From the NCBI GenBank assembly GCA_003550305.1, contig QKYT01000009.1, positions 217,441-231,476 of the forward strand: a stretch of 14,036 bases of DNA, given 5' to 3'. The stretch is from Glomus cerebriforme. Its lineage: Eukaryota > Glomeromycota > Glomeromycetes > Glomerales > Glomeraceae. The notes beneath the pieces were generated by a model. It saw only the letters and a program-made list of their open reading frames with translations. It searched no databases and was not told the DNA's origin. A program made the position numbers and the translations under genes. How positions within the stretch are numbered: the stretch's first letter is position 1; every line of letters begins with the position of its first letter. This document shows, in pieces, positions 7,867 to 14,036 of this stretch.

Positions 7867-8790
7867 CTACAGCTTATTTTTTGAATGATATCCTTCTATT
7901 TTAATCCTCTTATTCTCAGAAGATTCGTTCTTACATGCCCTATCCTTTATTAAACTAACGATAGCACTCAAAACCTTCTTCAAACCATTACGTAATGTTT
8001 GATACTCTTCAGTTTTTTTTTCTAAAGTCTTTTTGTTAAACTCGATGGTATATGGAATTTCACTCACTTGACTAATCTCACCCGGACTGTAAAGCAGAAA
8101 ATGCTAATCTTTGGCCGAAGTCATGATACCATAGATGTAGTCAAAATTATCATCTACACTTTTTCATTTCCTCTTGTTCGTTTCATACGAGCTCTTAAAC
8201 TGTTTAATATTTTGGGTGAAGTCTTCGAGTATGCTACGCTAGACCTTTGTCTTCTATGACACAAAGAAGGTTTTCAGCCTCCTATCCACCTATTTACATA
8301 AATTATAGTAAGTGATTAAATATTATAAGAAAAAAATCAACTTATGATATCTAGGAATCCTCATACCTTGATTGCATAATCAACCTATATCATCTCCTGC
8401 AATGTGTAGTTCCGTATAAAATATGATCAAAACGTATTCATTACGCATAGATTCTAACTATCCAAAACTAATAACCTGTAATGTTTCATTCTGAACAAAA
8501 TATTCTTCATACAATGCTCGAAGTGTTTATTGGAGTCTTTAATTTCGTAAATTTGTAAAGAAAATGAGAACGCTTTTAATTTTTTATCCTTACACTCCTT
8601 AGCGAAGTCTAAGAAAGCTGTTGCAAGTCCTAATTTCATTCCATGATGCTTGAACTTATCATTTTCATTTCCAGTAACTATAGTAGAGATGGAAGCTGAA
8701 GTATAAGGTGTACTAGTTTCAGATATAGTGTTAGGTTTTATAGTAAAAATAGGTGGACAAAAAATAGTGTTAGGTTCAGAATTTAGAGAA
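7867..8790 (-). pseudogene. SAM-like / putative PD-(D/E)XK nuclease family protein, copy B
   Basis: More decayed paralogue of 3442-4572. A Ser/Thr-rich leader (ISETSTPYTSASISTIVTG, no ATG) runs straight into MKLGLATAFLDFAKECKD, so the first half of the SAM-like domain is missing. Then come KLKAFSFSLQIYEIKDSN, HFEHCMKNILFRMKHYRLLV and a TAG at 8454-8456; one base shift continues LESMRNEYV...LHIAGDDIG. A deletion joins this to VDYAIK, followed by an 85-bp GT-AG intron (8366-8282), then EAENLLCVIEDK, a shift, FTQNIKQFKSSYE, a TGA (8164-8166), DDNFDYIYGI, a TAG where relatives have Trp (8104-8106), HFLLYSPGEIS, YTIEFNKKTLEKK and the end DRACKNESSENKRIKIEGYH. D, E-D-K and Gln of the putative nuclease core remain. 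The intron after VDYAIK is absent from copy A, so the copies belong to two subfamilies. Confidence 0.8.
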
Positions 8791-8795
8791 AGAAA

Positions 8796-8961
8796 GTACT
8801 AGACATTAATATAAGTTTTTATATCATACAGGCATTGTATTATTTCATATGACCCACTTTCTTAATGTACTGGTAAAATAATACCTTATTTATAAAATAA
8901 AAAACGTTGTCAGAAGTCAGCTTACAATACGTAAAAATTGCTATTACATGATACTATGAAT
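8796..8961. repeat. 5' flank shared by both SAM-like copies (copy B)
   Basis: ACTAGACATTAATAT, ACAGGCATTGTATTATT, TTATAAAATAAAAA and GTAAAAATTG match the order seen at 4643-4800. It lies between the Crinkler-like remnant and the SAM-like pseudogene. Non-coding in appearance. Confidence 0.75.
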
Positions 8962-9008
8962 ATACAGTAATATGGAAGAATTCTGCTTGAAGTTGTTCTT
9001 TATAATAT

Positions 9009-9226
9009 TTAGAAATTGGAAGCGTAAGATCCATTTTCTTTTCTTGAATACTCGGGATGAACTTGATAAAGGCTTAAAGAGATATCTTCTAACTCCAATC
9101 TACCTTTAATTGCATTTATAAGATCACTGACCGGTTGACTTGTACTAATTGTAATCATTTGGTACATTGGACATTATTAAAATTCTCCACCAGAATGATA
9201 AGACAGTTGAAAGTGATATTAGCCAT
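9009..9226 (-). pseudogene. Crinkler-like N-terminal (ubiquitin-fold header) remnant
   Basis: From the ATG at 9226 the minus strand reads MANITFNCLIILVENF. A shift then gives MYQMITISTSQPVSDLINAI and KGRLELEDISLSLYQVHPEY, up to a TAA at 9009-9011. The pattern 'ITFNCL, then a strand, then PVSDL..AIK, then L.LY.V' matches the N-terminal header of Crinkler (CRN) proteins as I know it from oomycetes and mycorrhizal fungi. That header is linked to secretion or delivery of effectors; the C-terminal domain is absent here. A parallel frame (IQEKKMDLTLPISKYYKEQL, to a TAG at 8954-8956) may be its continuation. It is broken by at least one frameshift, so presumed dead. The family call is from memory. 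Confidence 0.5.
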
Positions 9227-9398
9227 ATTTCGTATTTCCTAAATGCAAGAGCCCATTGTAAGAAATTTTTGCTCGCAGTAAACATAACTTCTGGCATATA
9301 CATACCTTAATTTTTTTTGCGGAAAGTTAGCTAAACTTCTACATACCACTACATTATTTTGCTGGAAAAAGTTAAGGAGATATGAGGCATAATTAGTA

Positions 9399-9596
9399 TT
9401 GTCATTTGATACCAAGAGCTCTATGAAAGCACATGTAAATGGAATCTTTATACCTTTTCACATGGAGAGGATCCTAAAGGGACCAGATCTACCAGAGAGA
9501 CATATAGTTAGTCTTACGCCTGGCGATCTTAAAATTCCAAAGTCCTCAGCCTTTCATAACATATGCTTTTGTCATCAGTATTTACTTTTATGGTAG
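9399..9596 (+). CDS. possible coding relic, unrecognised
   Basis: An open frame (first ATG at 9423) reads MKAHVNGIFIPFHMERILKG, then PDLPERHIVSLTPGDLKIPK, to a TAG. Its GC content and its Pro, Gly and Arg content exceed those of the surroundings, as expected of coding DNA, but there is no recognisable domain, start context or intron structure. It could be an exon of a lost gene or a repeat that happens to be open. Confidence 0.25.
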   Translation: MSFDTKSSMKAHVNGIFIPFHMERILKGPDLPERHIVSLTPGDLKIPKSSAFHNICFCHQYLLLW

Positions 9597-9739
9597 GTCC
9601 TGTGTTGCATGTAGACCTCCTTTCACATTTTCTCACATTTGTTCAGAAAAAAAATAGAGGTACTAGTTAGCGAATATATATGCGAAATTAATATACGAAA
9701 ATATCACACAGATCTATTATATAATTAGCATATTTTGTC

Positions 9740-9809
9740 ACATAATCTAGCCAAAGGCGCTGTGTATGGCTTAGCAAATTCTTCTGAGCTAAAGATTACT
9801 GACTTCAGA
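9740..9809 (+). repeat. hairpin-bearing repeat, copy 1
   Basis: Shares CCAAAGGCGCTGTG, GCAAA and TCTTCTGAGCT with 10304-10373. GGCTTAG (9768-9774) can pair with CTGAGCT (9784-9790) using two G-U pairs. A tRNA-box-A-like word (TGGCTTAGC) suggests, weakly, a tRNA-derived SINE. Confidence 0.7.
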
Positions 9810-10001
9810 CTGACCAATATATACCATCCAGTCAGGTTCTGGAGAGACCCCATATTTCTGATCAAAGTTTAAGTGGATAATATAACAATTTTATTAAACT
9901 TATTATTTGTAGGAGATAAATAACATTAGATTGTAAGAGTACATTGGAATAATGACATTGGATTACTTATACTGGGTAAACTATATATATACAAATCGCT
10001 T

Positions 10002-10023
10002 AAGTATTTTCTCTTCAATACTT
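10002..10023. other. 7-bp hairpin next to the small acidic ORF
   Basis: AAGTATT (10002-10008) and AATACTT (10017-10023) are perfect inverted repeats with an eight-base loop. The right arm overlaps the TAA of the minus-strand ORF at 10022-10183. It may be fortuitous in this AT-rich DNA. Confidence 0.4.
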
Positions 10024-10183
10024 AACCACTTTTTGTGTTCCAATGGGTTTTAATTTCACAAAAAAAGTTATCCCAGTCATGCCAATTATCATAAATAGTC
10101 CAATCCTCTTCTCTCTGTCCATATTCTTTGGTAAATTCATTAAAAGCTTTCTTCTTCTCAGAATCTATATCCTCATCAAACAT
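10022..10183 (-). CDS. small acidic ORF or terminal exon (53 aa)
   Basis: The ATG at 10183 starts MFDEDIDSEKKKAFNEFTK, followed by EYGQREEDWTIYDNWHDWDN, ending at TAA 10022-10024. It is rich in Trp, Asp and Glu with amphipathic spacing, which is unusual for chance AT-rich DNA. ...ACAATATTAG just upstream (minus) looks like a splice acceptor, and an upstream frame (KRSYARY) could be a preceding exon with a donor at GTACTT. No known family recognised. Confidence 0.45.
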   Translation of the reverse strand: MFDEDIDSEKKKAFNEFTKEYGQREEDWTIYDNWHDWDNFFCEIKTHWNTKSG

Positions 10184-10303
10184 TTTGCTAATATTGTAGA
10201 TCAATTATATTTAATAAAAAATAAAGTACTGGTAGCGTGCATAACTTCTTTTCAGTATATGTGAAAATTAATATGTTGTACAAGACCACTTATTTTTTCT
10301 GTT

Positions 10304-10373
10304 GCACAATCTGGCCAAAGGCGCTGTGCATAGCTCAGCAAATAATCTTCTGAGCTGAAGAGGCCAGATCACT
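10304..10373 (+). repeat. hairpin-bearing repeat, copy 2
   Basis: AGCTCAG (10332-10338) and CTGAGCT (10350-10356) form a perfect seven-base stem with an 11-base loop. TAGCTCAGC fits the tRNA box A consensus; a poor box B-like word (GGTTGATGATC) lies about 50 bases downstream (near 10379). This is compatible with a SINE head but not proof of one. Confidence 0.7.
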
Positions 10374-10509
10374 GCTCCGGTTGATGATCAGTATTTCAGA
10401 CTCGGCCCTTAAGGCACTTCACTAAATTTTCTGCATTAAATATATTACTTTATTATAATAATCATGGCACTGGTCAAAAACTGATTTATCTTACAGATAA
10501 CTTATAAAT

Positions 10510-10557
10510 ATTGGATACCCAAAATGCAGAAAATCTGCTATACATCGGGTATCCAAT
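10510..10557. repeat. nested hairpin in left arm
   Basis: ATTGGATACCC (10510-10520) pairs with GGGTATCCAAT (10547-10557). Inside, GCAGA/TCTGC forms a second small stem. Confidence 0.85.
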
Positions 10558-10898
10558 ATGTATACTATAGAATTAAAAAATACAATTTATTAATTATCTC
10601 GCTATCCAGTGATCATAAAAAAATAAAATATAATTTATTCGATTCACCTCACTGAGATATATCGAATGGTACTAATTTCACATTTCTAGGTACGATAAAT
10701 ATCAAGATATTGCATTTTTTGTTTATTTTTTTACGATTTATNNAATATCTCAGCATCTATCATACCTAGAAATGCGAAATTAGTATCATTCGATACGTCT
10801 CAGTGAGGCAAATCGAATGAGCTATATTTTATCTTTTTATGATCACTGAATAGCGAGATAAATAATAAATTGTATTTTTTTAATTCTATAATATACAT

Positions 10899-10946
10899 AT
10901 TGGGTACCCNATGTATAGCAGATTTTCTGCATTTTGGGTACCCAAT
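10899..10946. repeat. nested hairpin in right arm
   Basis: ATTGGGTACCC (10899-10909) pairs with GGGTACCCAAT (10936-10946). It is the inverted counterpart of 10510-10557, with both stem strands changed at the same position so that pairing is kept. An N follows the left stem at 10910. Confidence 0.85.
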
Positions 10947-11040
10947 ATTTATAAGATATCTGTAAAATATCTGTAAGATAGATCAGTTTTTGACCAGTGT
11001 ATGATGCTAAATTGGATCCTAAAATTAGGTGTTCAAAAAT

Positions 11041-11376
11041 CGGCTAAAGTTATTATTGTTATAGTGCTGGCCAAACTAACTGAATTTGCTATATAATAGA
11101 GGGTGTTTAGTGCCCAAACAGTATTATGTGACTATGACTTCACTTAATTTTAGCCAACACTATTTCACAATTTTGGCCAGAACTTTGGATACAGTAACTT
11201 GGTATCCAAACTGACGAATTATACTAGTTCCTTGACAGTTTCCTGCCAGTTCCATGACAACTCTACAGTAGTTTCAGGATACTATCAAGTCACCATCATG
11301 GTGCCAAGCTGGATTTTCAAATCACATGCCCAAAAGATTGGCTGAAATTATGATATAGTGCCAGCTGAAATTAATC
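11041..11376. repeat. three copies of a 38-bp dispersed motif
   Basis: GGCTRAARTTATnATATAGTG is followed by a second GGC/AGC word at 11041-11078 and 11339-11376 (plus) and, inverted, at 11143-11180. A fourth relative is near 12720-12755 (TTTTGGCTAGTGTTATAAAA). The arrangement suggests ends of small elements. 11377-11610 shows nothing I can name. Confidence 0.55.
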
Positions 11377-11610
11377 ATGAAATTACTGCGCCACCTGACA
11401 TGATATTTTTTACACTATTTTAGTATCTAGAAAGGCAACCAAATAGGTATAAGGGTAAGCACTTTAATATAAAATCTAGCACCCAATCAGGCGCAAGAGG
11501 TCAGTACCTCGACATAAAACCAGATATCTAAATAGCTACAGAAGGTCAACAACTTTATTATATGACTTAGCATGTAAATGACTCAGAAACAAGAAAAAAA
11601 ATGTGGTATT

Positions 11611-11880
11611 TAGATTATATGGTGGTAGTTAGGTTAAATAGTGAGTGGTAGTTAGATTATATGGTGGTAAAAAATGCAGATAATAAGAAAGATTTAAAAG
11701 GATAGCTAGAGTATAAAAAAGATACCTGATATGCAAAAATAAATAGATTATATAGTGGTAATTAAACTATATTATTTAGACTATATGATGGTAATTAGAT
11801 TATATTATTTAGATCATATGGTGGTAATTAAATTATATGGTGATACCCAGATTATATAGTGGTAATATAATCTAGGGCAA
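11611..11880 (+). repeat. irregular minisatellite, unit about TAGATTATATGGTGGTAATTA
   Basis: The unit recurs near 11611, 11652, 11747, 11780, 11810 and 11850 with variants (tagattatatggtggtag, agattatatagtggtaatta, agactatatgatggtaatta). The last unit ends in a hairpin, AGATTATA (11849-11856) with TATAATCT (11866-11873). Confidence 0.8.
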
Positions 11881-11936
11881 GTGGGATACCACCATTTAAT
11901 ATAATTATATTAAATAGTAATATTCCACTCAAGTCC
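11876..11936. repeat. imperfect inverted repeat around a perfect 22-bp palindrome
   Basis: ATTTAATATAATTATATTAAAT (11894-11915) is exactly self-complementary in two 11-base halves. The flanks GGCAAGTGGGATACCACC and AGTAATATTCCACTCAAGTC extend the pairing to about 28 bp per arm. Apart from small length differences at the tips, arm mismatches are transitions. Confidence 0.8.
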
Positions 11937-11939
11937 TAA

Positions 11940-12322
11940 CAGTTTTGATCGAGTATATTTTGGTGATATGAATAATGAATTTTGATTGCAGACTGGTAAT
12001 TATTATTAAATATCATTAAATTTTATTTAGGCCATTTATTTACATTTTTTATTAGATTTTAGATTTGTTTAGATGAAAATATAAACGTCAAAATGCTATA
12101 CATGATCGCTATCGATATGAATACTGGTACAAGTCATGATCTCTGAGAAGAGAAAGAAGGAAAAGAAGATTTCTTTTTGTGATCAATCGAGTAGTAGAGA
12201 TGGTAGAAAAAGAGATAGAAGGAGAGATGAATCCTGATATAGAAGATATTATAGATATTAAAATTTTTATTTTTATTTAATCATTTTTCTGCATTTACTA
12301 TATTCTACGAATATACTTATAA
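11940..12322. other. non-coding stretch with purine-rich patch
   Basis: AT-rich DNA with an AG-rich tract at about 12143-12235. A 33-codon open frame from the ATG at 12136 is Lys/Arg-rich only because of the purine run, so I do not call it a gene. Nothing else identified. Confidence 0.5.
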
Positions 12323-12541
12323 TTAAAGATCCAGTACCTTATAAATTAGTTTAAATGCTGAAACTCTAATTAAATCATATAAAAAGTATTGCCGAAATGC
12401 TGAAACAGTTTTGGCAAGTTTTAGTAGTTTCATGATTTTGATAGGTTTCACAATTTTGGTATTTTTTGATAATTTTGTGAAACTAATTTTGGCAGTTTCA
12501 CATATGCCATTCTGCCAAAATCTTCTAGTTTTGGCAAGCAA
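12323..12541 (-). repeat. TTTTGGCA-rich dispersed repeat (translated by chance)
   Basis: TTTTGGCA/CAATTTTGG words recur on short spacing, and GTTTCACA pairs with TGTGAAAC around 12445-12485. The minus strand is open for 72 codons, but the residues are just the repeat read in one frame, so I treat it as repeat DNA rather than a gene. Confidence 0.55.
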
Positions 12542-13250
12542 CCTTAATGGTGATGTATCGTCAGTGTCACGTAATTTATAATTCCAGCCAGAATTAAATA
12601 ATCTGCAATGAAATTGCCTTTTTAAAAATTTTGTGTAATCTAAAATTTTAATTTTTAAAACAAAATTATCTTTTTTTGGATTGTGTAATGTTATCTAAGA
12701 TCCAAATAAGGATATTTTGGCTAGTGTTATAAAATTTGGGCAAAATTAAGCATGTGATAAATAACATATAATAAAAAGTATTTATCATACCAAAAAATTC
12801 TGTTCCTAAAATAAATAGTAAAAATGGAATGACGTGAGGGTGACAAATTATTATATAATATAAGTCACGTGATATAATATATCACGTAACAGGGATGGCA
12901 ATGCATCGCTAATTCGCTATGATAATAAATTACTTTTTTTTTATTAATTAATTATTTTATTTTTTTTTATCTTTTAAATTCAGTCAAAAATATATAAATA
13001 ATACTAAAGTAGTTTTAATAATTTTGTCTATTAATTTTAGTTGATGATAAATAATTTGAAGACACATTGGCAAGTATTAGTTTTTTTTTTTTTTCTTTTC
13101 ATTAATAATAATTAAAATTGCTTGTCTAAACTTTTCTAAAATCCTATGCTTAGTTTTTTCTTTTTACTATAGTTTTATTATACAGTAATTTTACAGAATT
13201 TTATCAGTTTTGCCATTTATATATTAGAAAAGTTTTAGAGATACAGAATT
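12542..13250. other. non-coding AT-rich stretch with palindromes
   Basis: No protein-like frame on either strand. It holds homopolymer T runs, a GGCTAGTGTTATAAAATTTG word related to the 11041 repeat, and the 12867 palindrome. Otherwise I see nothing. Confidence 0.5.
12867..12887. repeat. perfect 21-bp palindrome with CACGTG
   Basis: ACGTGATATA, a central A, then TATATCACGT. The left end lies in TCACGTGA (an E-box-like CACGTG). It could be a small element centre or a binding site. Confidence 0.8.
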
Positions 13251-13281
13251 GTAAAAATCTGCAAAATTTGCAGATTTTTAC
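13251..13281. repeat. perfect 31-bp palindrome
   Basis: GTAAAAATCTGCAAA, a central A, then TTTGCAGATTTTTAC: 15-base arms without mismatch. Single-arm relatives (TGCAGATTTTTT, TGCAGAATTTTA) follow at about 13304-13336. Confidence 0.9.
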
Positions 13282-13363
13282 TTTTTTTTTATATATTTTT
13301 GATATGCAGATTTTTTTTTTTTTTTGCAGAATTTTAAACTCCTCTCATTATCTTTGAACTTTA

Positions 13364-13866
13364 CTTATAAAGGTAAATAAATATATATTTTTTTATTAAA
13401 TGAATATTTACTAATGTTTTTTTTATATTTTTTTAGATTTCAGAAAACTAAAGTTTAGTTTTGGACTCATAATTTATTTTAAAATTTTATTGTTTATTTT
13501 TTTTTTTATTAAATAAATGTTTACTAATATTCTTTTTATTTTTCTTTAGGTTTCAGAAAACTGAAGTACAGTCAACCCTTTATAATTGCATACCCCTTGG
13601 GACCATATTAAAATTTTCATAAATAGTACATTTAAAGAGGATATGCAGTTATAGAGGTAAAATAATTAGAGATCATATGATCTTAGAATCAAACCAGAAG
13701 GTATATTTAAGAAAGATATATATAATAAGTACAATTATGAAGAGTGCAATTATAGAGATTTGATTGTATAGCTTCAGATTTCCATTTTAAAGGTAAGACT
13801 TTAAAATTTTTTTTTTATTTTTTTATTAAATGAATATTTACTAATGTTCTTTTATATTTTTTTAAG
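13364..13866 (+). repeat. approximately 115-bp tandem array with intron-like units
   Basis: The block ATTAAATGAATATTTACTAA plus a T-rich tract ending in TTAG/AAG starts at 13395, 13508 and 13825. Units i and ii share TTTCAGAAAACTRAAGT after the AG. Units begin with AAAGGTAA words (AAAGGTAAAT at about 13370, AAAGGTAAGA at about 13789), so each resembles an intron: donor, TACTAAT-like branch site, pyrimidine tract, AG. The 317-bp gap between ii and iii equals one unit plus the MITE. Confidence 0.75.
13569..13766. mobile_element. 198-bp Tc1/mariner (pogo-like) MITE
   Basis: Starts CAGTCAACCCTTTATAATTG and ends with the inverted relative (minus reading CAATCAAATCTCTATAATTG), flanked on both sides by TA (13567-13568, 13767-13768), the hallmark target duplication of this superfamily. 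Another TGCAGTTATAGAGGTA word lies inside at about 13644. No ORF. The CAGT...CTCTATAATTGCA terminus resembles pogo/Tigger ends (recall). Confidence 0.85.
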
Positions 13867-14036
13867 GGCGTTACTATGTGGCGACCCGTCACCATGGCGA
13901 CCTCATGTTTTTTTACTTGTAATTTGGTGATTTTTGATACTCTAATTTTCGTTGATTTTGCAAATTGTGATATTCAAATTTTTATTGTGACCATATTCGG
14001 ATTTTATTGGCAGCATAATGAAAAAAAAAATTTTAC
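13867..14036 (+). other. window end: GGCGAC-rich repeat with an open frame
   Basis: GTGGCGACCCGTCACCATGG contains repeated TGGCGACC words, unusually GC-rich for this window. A frame from the ATG at 13876 (MWRPVTMATSCFFTC) stays open to the window edge (53 codons), but its residues look like AT-rich non-coding DNA. Probably a repeat; not resolvable from this window. Confidence 0.35.

Larger units (their letters stand above)
10468..10999. mobile_element. 532-bp foldback / long-terminal-inverted-repeat element
   Basis: The left arm (10468-10711) and right arm (10744-10999) are inverted copies of each other along nearly their whole length; both termini read CACTGGTCAAAAACTGAT outward-in. Only about 32 bp, mostly T-rich, separates the arms. 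No ORF is carried, so this is a non-autonomous MITE or foldback element. A TA follows the right end, but GG precedes the left end, so a target duplication is not clear. Three N bases (10742-10743, 10910) fall inside it, as expected where a hairpin troubles sequencing or assembly. Confidence 0.9.

Noticed and set aside
8068..8259. Plus-strand ORF inside SAM-like copy B
   Set aside because: Opposite strand of a clear family member (YGIxT, FTQN), so a shadow.
10043..10264. Hydrophobic plus-strand ORF suggesting a membrane peptide
   Set aside because: Antisense of the acidic ORF at 10022-10183; hydrophobicity follows from the complement of acidic codons.
9740..10400. Functional tRNA gene in the hairpin repeats
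   Set aside because: Box A-like word present, but no proper anticodon arm, box B or acceptor stem in either copy.
10468..10999. Hairpin telomere or viral terminus
   Set aside because: It is internal to the window, with ordinary sequence on both sides and transposon-like ends.
11611..11880. CRISPR-like array
   Set aside because: Unit spacing is irregular, no unique spacers of fixed length, no cas genes, and the genome is eukaryotic.
12136..12237. Lys/Arg-rich 33-codon frame
   Set aside because: Produced by a purine-rich tract; no start context or conservation visible.
12323..12541. 72-codon minus-strand ORF as a gene
   Set aside because: Built from repeated TTTTGGCA words; reads as a dispersed repeat.

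Overview
The window looks like nuclear DNA of an arbuscular mycorrhizal fungus (Glomeromycotina, most like Rhizophagus). It is very AT-rich, with short GT-AG introns, many decayed paralogues and abundant small repeats. Several protein fragments resemble families I recall as greatly expanded in Rhizophagus: a SAM-like plus 'VDYAIK...ITEGK...YGIVTT' family, a coiled-coil plus 'CPLC...KC' family, and a Crinkler-type N-terminal domain. This assignment rests on recall, not on a search.

Layout. 1-223 is a CGGTAAATC/GATACCGA repeat that directly abuts a short minus-strand fragment (224-361). 536-2212 (minus) is one protein-coding gene broken by at least four stops and about five frameshifts, with a zinc-motif remnant just upstream (2365-2549). 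2711-3303 (plus) is another broken gene. 3442-4572 and 7867-8790 (both minus) are two diverged copies of the SAM-like family. They lie in the same orientation about 4.2-4.4 kb apart and share flanking DNA on both sides, so they look like an old segmental duplication. Between them is the only gene that reads as intact: a four-exon C2H2 zinc-finger gene at 5202-6395 (plus, 291 aa after splicing). A degenerate minus-strand gene follows it (6495-7714). 9009-9226 (minus) carries a Crinkler-like N-terminal remnant. 10022-10183 (minus) is a small acidic ORF.

From about 9.7 kb onward the DNA is mostly non-coding and repeat-built. It holds a pair of hairpin-containing repeats (9740 and 10304), a 532-bp element with about 250-bp inverted arms (10468-10999, with N bases inside), a dispersed 38-bp motif, a GGTGGTAATTA minisatellite (11611-11880), perfect palindromes (11894, 12867, 13251), and an approximately 115-bp tandem array with intron-like ends. 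That array is interrupted by a 198-bp pogo/Tc1-like MITE with a TA target duplication (13569-13766).

No operon logic applies. The region reads as a graveyard of lineage-specific families with one live-looking gene. The points of most interest are a putative PD-(D/E)XK nuclease triad kept in both copies of the SAM-like family, the internal repeat of the zinc-finger gene that reaches across a splice acceptor, a dispersed 'PNWN' DNA motif found at the 5' end of two coding frames and inside a third, and paired base changes in hairpins of two repeat families.
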